Assembly: GCA_016098155.1 (NCBI GenBank)
Contig: JAAAJB010000146.1
Location: forward strand, 1 to 61,583
Direction: 5' to 3'
From: Actinomortierella ambigua
Lineage: Eukaryota; Mortierellomycota; Mortierellomycetes; Mortierellales; Mortierellaceae
Length of the DNA stretch: 61,583 bases
Numbering within the stretch: position 1 is the stretch's first letter; every line of letters starts with the position of its first letter. The notes under the pieces were generated by a model that saw nothing but the letters and a program-made list of their open reading frames with translations, ran no database searches and was not told where the DNA came from. A program made the translations under genes and the position numbers. Shown here in pieces: positions 24,001 to 36,698 of the stretch.

Positions 24001-26359
24001 CCACAACCGATGCACGGGCGCGCCCAAGGATAAGGACAAAGAGAAGGACAAAGACAAGGACAAGGACAAGGACAGGGATAGGGAAAAGGACAAGGATAGA
24101 GAGGCGGACGGTGAAAAGACAAAGAAGCCTCCGGTGATGCGAATTGCAGCCAAGCCAAATTCGACCTCCAATGGTAGGCTTCCCGACTTTACTGGCAAGG
24201 AGCCCTTGTCATCCTTCAAGTATGCTCAGGGCCACCCTCACTCCCACCCTCACTCCCACCCTCACCCTCACCCTCACTCTCATCCTCACCCTCACCCTCA
24301 CTCTCACCTTCACCCTCACCCTCATCCTCATCCTCACCCTCATCCTCATCCTCATCCTCATCCTCACCCTCACCCTCACCCTCACCCTCACGACCCTGCC
24401 ACGCCACTGTTGTCTGCAGCTTCGCAGCAACAGCATCCTACAGATGACCGTGATCCATCACGATCAGTTTTGTCGACTCCTTCAGCCAAAGGCCACAGCC
24501 CAGCGAGTCCACGCGGCGTTGGAGGAGGCCACTCTCGCCCCCTCGGCCTTGCCATCACGCTACCAGCCGAGGCACGTGGAGAGCCGCCACATACACCACC
24601 CAACCCTAGACTCTTGACGCCGAGAGAGCAAATGGTTCGTCAAGAAGAACATTCCTATCAGCGACGTCCCTCGGAGAATGCGTTTGACTATTCCTCTCGT
24701 CATGCCCACCACGACCCAAGGAGTCAGCATCCGGCCCATCTCCATGCTCGATCTGCCGATCCTTGGCATTCAATGTCCTCGCCCTCGACACCTGTGACAC
24801 CAGGTGCTCCGCTATCGGCACGTACCTCGCCTCCATCACCTCTGGATCAGAACCCTCATTCGCATTCGCATCCAGGGCATCTTGCGTCGCGGGCGTCTTC
24901 TTGGTCTGAGCCGATGCCACCTCGCAAACCGCACAACTCACACCCAGGCCATGGATCTCAAGAGGCAGGCCCTTGGGATCGGAACAGCCACCCTCGAAGT
25001 GTATCGGCACCATACCCTCCGCCTCCACCATCCCATCACCACAGTGGGTACCCATCGTATCCATACTCGCCGCGCGAGGCTGCTCCACCACAAGGACATG
25101 AGAGTCGATCGCAATATGTGTGGCCATCGTCTGAGCCAGGAAGAGTGAATGAGCCAGCTTATCGTTCGCAGCAACATCACTCTGTACCTCGTGAACCGAT
25201 ACACCACCACCCTCATTATGATGGCCAGCAGCAGCACCAACCCAGGGCGGCTATCGATGCACCACCACTTCAAGGGGCACCAAGAGGAGGAAGCAAAGAT
25301 TGGGTCCGAGATGATGAGCGTGTTCATCCTCACACCATGCCTCACGAGGCAGATCGTGGCCATCCAGCACCTTACAATCACCATCCTGATCCGATGATGC
25401 AACGTGATCATGCAGCGACCGGCTCTGGTAACCATCCGGGATACCGTACACCACTGGTTCACCGACCATTTTCCTATGCAGAGGGAGGATCAGTATCACC
25501 CAGCACGCATGGTCAATCACCTCATTGGCGCCCGTATCCTGAACGACGCTCGGAGCCCGAAGCAGCCCATCCTGCACTTCGTCCACCTGTTCGGTCAGCC
25601 TCGCTGTCATCGGCCCCCCAGTATGGCCCGCCGGGAGTGTTGAGGCGATCACCTTCGCCTGGCCATTGGAATGTATCGAAAGCACCGATGGAGCCCGCGC
25701 GAGAAGGGTTTCCTCGAGGGCCGTCGCCATCACATTCACATGGTGGTGGCGCTGCCTCCGAGGAGAATGGGCGATCTCGGCCAGCATTGCCCCAGCGATC
25801 ATGGTCGACTGTAACGCTCCCTCCTTTGCGGGATTTGGATATTCGAGATTCAGACGTGCAAGATGCTCGACCGTACCCACCCGAGTATCATCGTTCCATG
25901 TCGTATGGGTCGTACACTGCGCGATCCTCCACGATGGAGAGCATGAACAGTGGTGGAGGTCATCCAAACAATAATGGCGATCAGCAGCAGCAGCAGCAGC
26001 AGAAGCATCTCCATCCCCAAGAATCCTCCAATATTACACCGATTGTTTCATTTCGGTACGTAAAGTCGCCCAGCTCGCTTCATCCCCGAGCGTCGAGTCC
26101 CACTCGGGCCAATGGGGCAGGGTCAAGCTCATCAGCGGAATGGTCACCCGCTTGTCCTTCGTCGGCAGGCCGATATGCAGAGCATGAGCGAGGTTACCCG
26201 CCACCCGTCCATCATCACCCTCATGGAACCCCGTCACCCAGAGCCGAGCATGCGGTCAATGGTGCCTCTCACAAGCATCAGCCACCCCATCACACGGAAA
26301 TCGGCCAATATGCAATTGAGGAAGAGTCGGTCTCGATGGCTGTGGATGAAAGACGCTAA
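21079..26359 (+). CDS. Crz1-like C2H2 zinc-finger transcription factor
   Basis: Predicted DNA-binding regulator. Inferred exons: 21079-21970, 22788-23709, 23860-26359 (1437 aa). Three zinc fingers lie at about residues 570-650: [21 protein letters not shown], then [15 protein letters not shown]...HTRTH (C-x4-C), then [20 protein letters not shown] with an irregular end LDFGHNRC. The first-finger [19 protein letters not shown] and the third-finger DALTRH plus trailing GHNRC closely match the layout of calcineurin-responsive Crz1 factors, whose third finger is also irregular; whether calcineurin acts here is inference, and I saw no clear PxIxIT docking site. The N-terminal 300 residues are Gln/His/Ser/Pro-rich; an acidic Glu/Asp stretch (about 340-430) could be an activation domain. 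After the fingers come a Lys-Asp repeat and a roughly 50-residue His-Pro tract, then a long Pro/His/Ser-rich tail. The second Cys codon of finger 2 is split by intron 2. Confidence 0.88.
21971..22787 (+). other. Long intron (817 bp) in zinc-finger gene
   Basis: GTAAGT at 21971 and AACAG ending 22787, phase 1 on both sides. Much longer than typical introns here. It is T-rich at both ends and holds no recognisable RNA gene or coding exon. Confidence 0.7.
24229..24393 (+). repeat. Hexameric CACCCT/CATCCT minisatellite coding His-Pro
   Basis: About 165 bp of CA[CT]CCT units with occasional TCC changes, encoding alternating His and Pro with a few Ser/Leu. It is open in several frames, which explains long spurious frames on both strands here. 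Confidence 0.9.
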
Positions 26360-27524
26360 GCCAAAACCAAACAAACAAACAAAAAATACGGGCGAATTGC
26401 TCCGACGAGAAAGAAGCAACTCTGAGAGTTTGCTCTTGTATGTGTTCTTTTTTGCTGTTCTTTTTAACTTGATTTTTTTTTCTTTCTGCCCCCTCTTGGC
26501 AACAACATATTTTTTCCAATGTACATACAGTTTTCCTCTTCCTTTGTGTTTCTTTTTGTTTTCTTTTTGCACCAAACTCAATACTTCTTCAACCAAAGAT
26601 ATATATTCCTTTAGCATTTCTTTTTCCATCCAAAAAGCACTCAATTACCATACGAAATAGCCACCAATACAAAAAGCACGAACAAAGCCCGAGCGAAAGC
26701 TCAAAAAATATAACAGCCCAGAGGACTTGTGGTTGTAGTTGAGATAGTGTTTGGAATATGCATGAGCGGAGGAAAAAAATATCGTAGCAAACAGGATGTC
26801 GAAAGTTCAGCTCTTGGACTCTTGGCAACCATGCAAAGCTATTTGGTGCTTATTGATGCAGTTCGATCGGCACAGTGTCCTTTTTGCAACGCTGGTAAAC
26901 ATGAAGTAAAAAAAAAAAAAAGATCATGCCACTCTGTTGGCTCGTGAAAGAACAAACAAGATGTGAGCGATTGGATGATTGGGTGATTGGTCTACTGGAC
27001 GAGCAAGTAACAAGGCTGCAGCACAAGGGGGAGGGAGGGATTGAAAGAAGAAGGACCATTGGCTGCATCTTTGAATTTTTTTTTCCTTGTTTACACCTCA
27101 CGGAGTTTGCTCCGCCGATTTTCCGTGACAGGTACAAAGGCTACCATCTTTTCCCACCCCACCTCATGGATGGAGCTTTAAACAATCAGCGGGATGCTAG
27201 GCTTTCTCCACTGGTTGACCAATGCTAAATACCATATAATCAGATCCTGTTCTTTGATTTTTATACATCATCCATGATGTTGATGGCGAAGAAGGGGAAG
27301 GGATGCTCCAAAACCAATTTCGCAATATTTATAACGGACAGACACAAGACGACAAGAACCAACCATTTCGGTTTGTTATCATCAAATAAGAGATAGCGAG
27401 GTGATCTGTCCTTTCCTTTTCTGGGCAAGTCTTTTTTTTTTGCGAGTGTTTTTTTAATAGTAGTCTTTCTCTTTTCTCGAAAGGTATCTCTTCTACTTCT
27501 TTCTTCCTTTCCTCCTTTCTATAT
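26360..27524. other. Convergent intergenic region, no gene seen
   Basis: 1165 bp between the 3' ends of the zinc-finger gene and the Arc1-type gene. A/T-rich with homopolymers; no protein or RNA gene is supported. Confidence 0.65.
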
Positions 27525-28996
27525 TTACTTGATCTTTGCCCCAACGACGCTAGGGACTGTGCAGTCGCCCTTCTCCGAGCGGAGGACATGGACAGCGCCC
27601 TCGGGCGACTGCCAAGCAGCGCGGCACTCCTGGGTGGTATGAAGGCCAGGCTGAATGGTCTCCCAGATCTTCTTTTTGGGGTTCATGACCTCGTCTGGCT
27701 GCTCGGTCTTCCAGTCGCCAAAGTAGCACTTGTCACCGGGCTTGGCGCCCTTGGGAGGCTCGACCAGCTCGAGCTTGCCCGAGTCATCGGTCGCGGCCAA
27801 GACCATCGCAAACGACTTTACACCACGCATCGTGGCAGGCTTGAGGTTGCAGACACAGACCAACCAACGGTCCTGCATCTGCTCGATCGGAATATGCTTC
27901 ACCAGTCCCGAAACAACCGTCCGTGGCTCGGCCTCGCCAATGTCAATCTTCTCCACATACAGCGAGTCGGCGTCGGGATGCTTCTCCACAGACACAATCT
28001 TGCCCACTCGCAGATCCACCTGCCATGGCTGGGGCACCGCTGGAGCGGCGGGCGCTGCGGGTGCCTTGGGTGCCTTTTCCTTCTTTTCCTTCTTCTCCTT
28101 CTTCTTGCCTTGGTTCGCACCCTCGGCCGAGGTAGCAGCAGCAGCAGCAGCAGGAGCAGCGGCGGCGGCTTCGGGAGCAGCATCCGTACCAGCGGCAGCA
28201 GCAGCAGCCTTCTTCTCCTTCTTGGCCTTCTTCTCCTCCTCCTTCTTGGCCTCCTTCTCCTCCTTCTTGGCAGCACGACGACCCTTCTTCTCATCGGCAG
28301 GGGAAGGAGAGGCAGCCTTCTTGTTGTTGTTGTTGCTGTTGGCGGACAAATCCAGGGCAGGGGCCTCGAGACGGATATCAACGGGGCTCAGCTGACCGAG
28401 TTCACCAGCGAGGTTCTGAATAAGGTCGAACCAGCGAGCGAGGTGGGGCCGCTTGAGCTGAGCTTCCTCCGACATGCCACTGACGTGCTCGTGGACCTTG
28501 ATGAAGGACCAGAGATCGGCCTTGGTCAGGACGTGGCCAACCAAGAAGGTGCGGGTCTCCAGGCGCTCGTTCAGGGCCTAGAAGGATTTGTATGTGAGTT
28601 TGTATGTTGTGTGTTTTCGTGTTGCGGGGGGGGGTCCTAGAGCCCCATCCTAATAAGAAACAATAAAATGTTGATCATCTATCCATATCCTACCTTGGGC
28701 AGACCAGTCAGGTCCTTCTCATATCGAGCAATCCACTCTTGAATCTTTTTCCAGAAAAAAAAAAGAAAGAAGGAAAGAAAGAGTGGGTGTCGTATCCAGT
28801 GTCAGAAAGTCGTTGCCAAATAAAAAGGTGAGTATGGCATTGATTCAGCGTCTCGAAATGATCAATGATTAGCCCAGCGCCCCGATGCCTTCAGTACCTC
28901 CTTGCGCTCGACATCGGTCTTTCCCTCAAGGGTCTCGATGCCGCCGAATGGGCCTGCACATGCGTTGACAAGAGTCTGAACTGCTGAATCTCCCAT
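27525..28996 (-). CDS. ARC1: Arc1/AIMP1-type tRNA-binding cofactor
   Basis: Cytosolic cofactor that binds tRNA and bridges aminoacyl-tRNA synthetases (in yeast MetRS and GluRS) to raise their efficiency. Inferred exons (minus strand): 28996-28898, 28744-28694, 28577-27525, all phase 0, giving 400 aa (yeast Arc1 is 376). The N-terminal 120 residues form a GST-C-like helical interaction domain (LNERLETRTFLVGHVLTKAD, HLARWFDLIQNL). A Lys/Ala-rich linker (about 130-225) resembles the tRNA-binding basic linker of Arc1. From about residue 230 come the OB-fold tRNA-binding domain (VDLRVGKIVSVEKHPDADSL, VVSGLVKHIP, NLKPATMRGVKSFAMVLAA) and the EMAPII-like end (WETIQPGLHTTQECRAAW). The family also includes AIMP1 and the C-termini of some MetRS/TyrRS; no synthetase catalytic core is present, so a free cofactor is the best reading. 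Confidence 0.93.
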
Positions 28997-30156
28997 GGTT
29001 GTCGTACGTTGTGTCGTGTTGGTAGGGGTATGGGTTTGTCTCTTGAATGTAGATTTTCCCAAAGGGGGGGGGGGACCACTGTTGTCGAATGTTTTGGCTT
29101 TTTTTGGGTGGCGATTCAAGAACACGTCCAAAATGCACCATTTCAGCTATTATTTTTTGGTTTTCCATGCCGCAGCCTGACAGCTAACCCTCTCTCGATG
29201 CACACATCAACTCTCATCTAGCATGCCTTATTGTGAAGGCGAGGACGAGAAAGAGAGAGGAGGCGGTGTTGGTTGGTCCTTTTTACGATGGCTCTCTCAG
29301 TACCCTCTCTTCGCTCTGTACCTTGGGGCTGGGGGTGAAGGAGGTAGGAAAGAGGTGGGTGTGCATCAATGGAGAGTATGCGCTTAAGGAGAGCGGAGAG
29401 TGTAGATGTCCGATACAAACAGACCCATTGACGGTTGTGTAAGATCGCTACTGTTTTTTTTATGTGCAGAATGGTATATATGTCGCAGTGAGGGACTCGG
29501 GCCTATCTATGCATCTGGTAAAAAAAAAAGGCGAGTCCCTTTCTCTTTCGTTGCATTGAAAAGGGGCACGTAAAGAAGGGGTGAAGTAGGCATGAAGCGC
29601 CGTTTTTTTTTCTTGTTGAATGCTAGCATAGCATGAGCATGAAGAGCGTTAGACGACTTGTTCGCATGGCTCGAATGGGAGCTTACAACCAATAGAATAG
29701 ATTGGACACAAGAAAAGAAAGAGAAAGCGTGTACAGCAAAACAAAAAATAGAATATGATCACCATGTTACAGTGCCAGATGGACCCACGTAGGAGCTTGC
29801 AGTTCCCCTCATCTGTGGGATGACAAACCAAGAAGAACAAGGGGAGAGAGGAGGACAGAAATAAGGAGGTAAGAAGAGGAGTCAGGGAAAACTGAAAGAG
29901 ATCGACCAGCGGAGGGTAAGGAGAGAGGCAGTGGTGAGGAGTGAAGGACGTACTACAATATAAGATGGGGCGAAAGAGAGAGCTCTTATACTCAGCTGGA
30001 CAGGGTAAACCAAAAAATAAAAATACAAGAGCGAGAAATGGGATTTTTTCACCAAGCGAGAAAAAGGAGAAGGGCAATAGCGACTCATGTAAAGAAACTA
30101 GGGGAACTCGGGACCCTTTCCACGTCCACCCTGCTTCACGACCCCATCGAGGCGAC

Positions 30157-30174
30157 TTTCCCGCCAAAACGCGT
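30157..30174. promoter_or_regulatory. Composite E2F-like and MCB-like site
   Basis: TTTCCCGCCAAAA (30157-30169) is the complement of the textbook E2F site TTTTGGCGGGAAA, and it overlaps by one base with ACGCGT (30169-30174), the MluI cell-cycle box bound by MBF-type factors. The match is seen directly; its use as a binding site is inferred. Confidence 0.4.
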
Positions 30175-33100
30175 CGTGCGAGATCGAGTGCACCCAGTGG
30201 AGTGTGGTGTTTATTTCTTCGATTCTAAGAAAGACAAAGGGGAGGGTGAAGGGGTAAGGTGGAGCTGAGACGAGATCAGAGGAAGGGCAAAGCCGAGGTA
30301 ATGGATGAGGAGAAGAAAGGAGAAGTAGTAAGAAGAAAGGAGAGAGAGCGAGAGCGAAATAGGGAGAGTCGAGTGTGTATGTTTTTTTTTGTTCCCCTTC
30401 CCGCCCCATCCTTTGTCGTCCTCCTCATCAACCAGCCAACCACCACCATCACCACCAACACCACCACCACCACCACCACCATTGTTGCTGAAATATCTCT
30501 TTCTTCCCTCCATTCACTTCTTTCTGTTCTCCCATTCTTCCTCCTTTCTCTCAGATTTAGATCTGGTCTTTGAGTGCATCCACCCCCTTTTCTAGCTGCA
30601 TTTCTAACCACTTCCACATCGTAGTCTTTATACACCAAAGCCGCCCTCGAACCTCTTGCACTGGTAAAATCATCGTCCATCCCATACAGAGGGTGTCCTC
30701 TTTAGCCCCCATACCCCCAGGCACAGAGTTTCGCAGGTAGCGTAGGCATGTCAGTACAGTGGCTCGTGGCTTTGCGTGCGTCTAGGCAATGGGAAAGGAA
30801 CAAGGAGCCAAACGAACCAAAAAAAAAAAAATCATCAGAGCCATACAGATTGGCTTGGATAAGAGTGCAATTCTTCTATTTTTTTCCCACTTTTGGCGCA
30901 ACTCAGACCTAATTGGATAAGGGTGTTACGTGGCCTGCACGGCTCCTCACTGCATGTGAAGGTTGAAACCCTGCTCACCTGAGCATTCTACGCTTGACAA
31001 AGTGGTGGGTGAGCTCTTGTGCCTCTGCCAGGAACAAAAAAAAGATGTGGTCTCTTGTCTCATGCAACCCGGTCTCGATTCTCGGTCCTCCTGTTCCTTG
31101 ACTTGTCGTTCACACACAGTCCTCCCTTCCCCTCCCCCTCTCTCTCTCTCTCCCAGCCACTACCTAATAATTCCTCATCTCATCCTGGTACGGCGCTCTT
31201 TTGAGCCAAACGATGGCCACTCTGTGGAGATGTTTGTCAGCTCTGTTGATCCAATGAGTGGTAAAAAAAAAAAAATCTTGGGCTCATTTCCAAGAAATAC
31301 TATGGTGGCTTGGACAACGAAGGCTTTGAAGTTGGAGCATGCTGCCACAAAAGGCTATCGTTGCCCTCGTCGTTCCACATATAATAATACCCCACACTAT
31401 TCTTCATGACACAAATACACACCTCGGAGAGAGAAAGAAGGAGAGGAATAACTGGTACGCTATGGCCCTTTGGTCACACCCTAATGGACCACTGTACGAT
31501 TGCGAGGCAAAGATTGATTCTGATACGAGTGAGACAATCGCTTGCTGGGGTGCGGGGGTGGGAGGGGGGAAGCGCTTCAAAGGAAAAAAAGATCACGTCG
31601 GGTCTTTTCTCTCCCCACATACACACACACTCTCTCTCTTTCCCGTTTTCATTGTTGTCTTTTGAGGGGTTTGAAGTCTGCTGCCTGGGCATGGATAGCA
31701 AAAAAAGGGTATTGGTTCTCCAGCTATCGCATTGTACTTCACTGTACGACAATCTAGGTCGCTAAACTATCAAGCGTCGCGGGCGAGTGCATCCAGCAAT
31801 CCTTGGACCTTTGCCTTCTACATCTTCCATCTCACTTCATCTCACTACATATAAAATAACTTTTTTTAGCTTGTACTCTTCGCTTTGTCTATGGCAGATA
31901 CATCTTTGCACTGCAAGGAATGTGATGTGTATGGGCCTTTTTTTTTAGTGGGTGGAAGTAGGGGGGAGGAGGAGGAGAAGGAACGAGGAGAAAGGTTGCT
32001 CTCACTTGCACCTTGGATCTTCCGGTGCTCTTTTTTTTCTCTTTCATTCTTCTCATTCATTCTTTCTGATGTTTCTCTTGGTCGCCAGCTGGCAAAGACT
32101 ATTGAAAACAGCTTCGTCTCGTCTCGGCACTGATAATTTCTGTGAAAAGTAATCAAAGCCTTCAACTTTTACCCACATCCGCATCTCTTCTTTCACTTTA
32201 CCTCCTCCCCCCTTACCGTCCCAGTGCCTCACATACACACACACACACACACACGCATGCACACACGCACACAAGTTCCTCTGAGATAACCACACCGTCC
32301 TGTTGATCCCTCATATTCAACCACACTTGTCTCTCCCTCTCTCTCCCTCTCCATCTCTCTCTCTCGCCTCCTTTGCTTCCTCACCCCACAGTAACTCTCC
32401 TCTGCTCTACGGCCACACAAGCACACACACTCTCTCACTAGTCTCTCCGGTGACCATCCACATCTCTTGCTTCGGCCCTCTCAACAAACTGTGCCTGCTT
32501 TGGGCAGATCATTTATCAGGTAGGATTGTCGACGCATGCTCTGTCCAAGGGGGTCAGGGGGAACCTATCAGCCACAAAGCATGGTCCTGTGTCTTTGGAA
32601 TCCTCTTTCCTCCTATCCCCTTCCCCCCCTTCTTACTCTCCCTCCCCCCTTCAGCTTGTGGAGAGCACAGCAATCCATTGCCCTGGGTTTGCGCCCTATC
32701 CAATCGCACAACCTCGAATCATGTTCTCTCAGCTTTTGATTCTTGATGTTCTCAGAGACATTGTCTGCTGGGGTTCAATCATTCATTTCCATCGCCAAGT
32801 TATCCTTTCCATCCACTTTCTTTTCTTATTCTCGCATTGCGCATGTTATGACTCTCCAATAACCCAATCTCCATCGGCTCACCTTCAGCACACAGAAAAA
32901 AAAAGGTGGCCCAAATGCAATACCATGCAGATGAGCATTCTTAAACACATCTCTTCCCCACTCCATGTTACACCACATTGCGTTGTTTGTACGTCCATTT
33001 ATTTCTGAACTGGCGTTCAACGAGATGCTTTCTGGCTCGACCGTCGTGGATGGTCAATGGATTACCAATCACGACTTTAAGGCTTCTTCAACCGTCAAGC

Positions 33101-36100
33101 CCCCCATTGATCAGACCTCCCTTTTTTTACATCCACACTGGGATCCTTCAGGATCCGAGCGGAATCACTTGCTCTCCCTCCAGCATCCTCCTCCCACGGG
33201 GGCATTGACCACACGTACATGGTCAGCGCACAGCGGATAGCATTTATCCGGTGTAAGAAACTTGGTGTGGCAAGGGAAACGCGACGCAGATGACAACCTC
33301 TCCACCACAGTGGAAAGTTGTGTTGGTGATACAGGGAACAACGCGCGGAGAATCAACACCGCCTCTCGTCTCCAAACAACCCTCTCCTCCTTCCCCGGTG
33401 TGTTTCACTTCTTGTTGGTGCGAGCACGCTTTTAGGCCTCCGGAGGAAGTTGCCCCCACGAAAAATACCAGCTCCTCGTGTTCCATCTTACATTCCTTAT
33501 CGTATAAAACCAAGATGGGCACGGGGTAAAGGAACCAGGGACTTTACCCTCTCCCCCTCCTTTCTATTTTCTGTCTCTGTCTTTCCCCACCCCCCGTTCG
33601 TTCTTGAAGACAGGGCAGCAGCAGTAGAATGAGGAACTTGAGATGGTCAAATTTTGAGGGGTGGTTGGAGGGTGGCGAAAGAGAAACGTCCAAGGTCAAA
33701 CATAGTACTTTGTCTTCACCCCGTGCCTTCCCGCCTTTTTTTTTCTTCTTTACCATTCTACTCTTCTACTACGCCATCTCGCTTCATTTTCCACTGTGTC
33801 GTCTTGATCGCAGCGCGATGCGTGGTTGAGCCGTTTTGAGCTATTTGTTCGCCCCACCCCCCCTCCTCTCCCCTTTCCTCGCCCCTCCACAGAAACTGGT
33901 CCCTTTCTTTTTGCGCTTGCAGCCAGATGCTCTCAGTTCGTGGCCATCTCATCTTTTTTCCTTTTCTTTTGCTTCATGCTTCACTTTTTTGAATTCCCGT
34001 TGACCCTCGACCTCCTTGTTTCCCCTGAGCTCCTTTTTGGAGATGATATTCCCTTGCTTGAAAGCTGATACTACTCCTAGGCCTCCAGCGCACGCTAACC
34101 GCCGGAAAAAAAAATGTCACCGTTGCCCATCTCTGCTAGAAACCTCTGCGGGTCACCCAGCTCCGGCAGGACAAGTCTCTATCGTACGTACGCAATTCCA
34201 GATTGGTCTACACTTGTCCATGCAAGTTTGATTTCTTTCTTGTTTGATGGTTACAAAGTTAAGAGCATGACCCCATCAACTCTACACATCAGTGATCGGC
34301 ACCAGGCATTGCATCTAAGCAAAAGTGTCCCTGCATTGACTGTGAGGTGACTCTTTTCATCGTGGGAGCCAACTTTTGATTTACGTTCTTTCGCATATCT
34401 GCACATTCCTTCCCATACCATCCCTGCTTTCGTTTTTTTTTCTTCGTTTCGCTCTTTGGGTTTGTATGATGTTCCTTCTGCACTCCTCTTTGACTGATCG
34501 GGAGCATGCAGCTTTCGGCGCAGTTACCACAATCAGAACAAACTGGTAAAGGAGTTTGACAGCCTTTAACTATTGGCCTTTTTTTATTATTCTCTCTCTC
34601 TTTCTCTCTCTTTCTCTTTCTCCCTTTTGACTCCTGTTCACTGCAATCACTGTGAACATTAGCATATTTGATTTTGACTTGGGCACAAACGGTTCAGACG
34701 ATCCAGCTATTGGCATCTTTTTTTTTTTTTTTTTGGTGATCGTTGTTTTTTTTGTTTTCTTGTTTTCTTGTTGGATAAAGTCCACAGGATTGATTCGTGC
34801 CTTTATATTCGGATGTAACCTGCGACAGTGGGCTTTGTAGTCTGGAGAAGGGTCCAATGCTTCCTTCGTTCCCCCCCTGCCCCTGTTTGATAGTCAATAT
34901 TAAGATCTGGGTAGACTGAAATGACGGCATGGCTCATACACTGTTTTCAATTGACATGTGGAATGGTACAGAAATTCGTAGAGGGAGAAACCCCCCCCCG
35001 GTGTCGAAAAAGAGTGGAAAGATAGGAGTTGAGCAGAAGGGGAGGTTAGGAGGAGGGACTAGACTGGGCTGGTTCGCGTGTGTCCACGATGATCGTATCA
35101 GCTTTGATTCTGCTACGTCCTCCTCGCAGGGGAGCGATATCCTGGTTCCCCGTCCGTCTCCTTGCGGAGGATGTGGAGTGGAAGACTGAGCTGTGACGGG
35201 GCGGGGGTGGGGTGGGTCAGGCTAACAATGTGATTGAAGGGCGGACTTATCACTTCATTCCCACCGCAGTGCTAGATACTAGCGGCCCTTTACCTATGGG
35301 GCAATGCATCCCCCTGCCCATCTCCGTCCTGGGAGGAGGAGGAGGAGCAGGAGGAAAGGGGTGCTCAGCGGCATGGTGAGTGAGGAGGAATTTGTCTGGA
35401 GATCGTGGACGGACGCGCGGATCGTGGCAACTGGGTGCAGGAATGACCATTGGAGCTGGTTGAACAAAGGTTGTCCAACCTTACGATCCATACGGGGCGG
35501 GGGCATTAAACAAACAAGCACATACTCTCCCTTCCCACCTTCTCTTTCTCACACAAAATAAGGGGTCCCTTCGTTTGTCCTACATTTGTAGTGTACTTGA
35601 GAACAGCGATTGTAAATGGGCACACTCCAACTCTTCTTGCATTGTTGTTTGTCGTCTTGATCGTGGTTGTTGATATTGTAGTTGTTGTAGTCGTTGTTGT
35701 TGTTTGTGCTGTTTATTCCTGTAGCCATGCCTCTCTGACCCCCTCGTTTTTACTCGCTTCACATTGTTCCAACCTTTTTTTTTCTCGTCCCTGTTTCCTC
35801 ATCATTCTCTTGTCTCTCTCTTTTCTTTTTTTTTTCTTTGGCTCATGCTCACAGTCTCTCTCTCTCCCTCTCTATCTCTCTGTCTCTCTCTCTCTCTCTC
35901 CCTCTCTATCACCCTCTCTCGCTCTCGCACTTGCGCTCTCACCCAACTCTATCTTGCTCTCTCGTCTCCTATCATTGCGAGTGTCGGTGCCCAAAAACTC
36001 TTCCAACTCCAGTCCCCACCAAACACACATACCCAGACACATTAATGTACAACAACAACACTCTTGGATCCTTTCGAGCTACCATACGGACAACCTCCTT

Positions 36101-36520
36101 TTAATATTGTTGCTCTTGCCCGTATTTAATTCCTTTGCTTCTTTGTTCACCCTCTCGTCTCTTTGCTGCTCCACATTGTCTTGCGAGCAAAGAGAGAAAG
36201 TTCCCACCTGCCTGCCGAGTTGGCCTCCTTCACCCCTGCTCATCATAATCTCGTCCCTTCTGATTTACCCCTCACTTTCACTCTCTGCTGAAGAACAGAT
36301 CTCATGCCTCTTTGATCGCTACATGGTGTATCTCTTCACCTTCTTCTTCGCTATCACTGTGCATCCACTTTGTTGTTTTGTTATCACCAACGGTGTCACC
36401 ATCGCCACTGTACGCCCCATGCCACGATCTCTGCATCCATAACTGACTGAACGTCCCACACCACACGCACATCTCTCTCTCTCTTTCTTTCTCTCTCTGT
36501 GTGTGTGTCTGTCTGTCTAT

Positions 36521-36523
<3 letters not shown>

Positions 36524-36572
<49 letters not shown>
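36524..36572. repeat. (CT)n microsatellite in leader
   Basis: About 24 CT units, 127 bp upstream of the ATG at 36699, within a longer CT/GT-rich leader. Confidence 0.92.
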
Positions 36573-36588
<16 letters not shown>

Positions 36589-36698
36589 CTTCCCTGTCTT
36601 CGTTTTAAACAGCAAGAGACCTCAAACCACCACAATATCGCATCGCACCCGAAGGCAACGCCTCCTCACTGCCTCCTACATTCACCAAGCAAAATTTG

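Larger units (their letters stand above)
28997..36698. other. 7.7-kb gene-free stretch
   Basis: The left end must hold the promoter of the Arc1-type gene (minus) and the right end (about 35760-36698) a CT-rich leader of the downstream plus-strand gene. The middle contains alternating purine-rich and pyrimidine-rich blocks, a CA run at 32236-32254, and several short exon-like islands (see findings), but no frame that I can tie to a protein family. No convincing tRNA, snRNA or transposon seen. Confidence 0.6.

Noticed and set aside
24144..24617. Leu-Thr repeat frame overlapping the His-Pro minisatellite
   Set aside because: A second-frame reading of the hexamer repeat; the zinc-finger frame continues through it.
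27588..28640. 350-codon plus-strand frame opposite the Arc1-type gene
   Set aside because: The minus strand encodes clear GST-C-like and tRNA-binding domains; the plus frame is Leu/Ser/Gly repeats mirrored from the Lys/Ala linker.
30890..30990. Possible tRNA (TTGGCGCAACTCAG and GGTTGAAACCC resembling A and B boxes)
   Set aside because: I could not form acceptor, anticodon and T stems with correct spacing; the B box lacks the TTCRA core.
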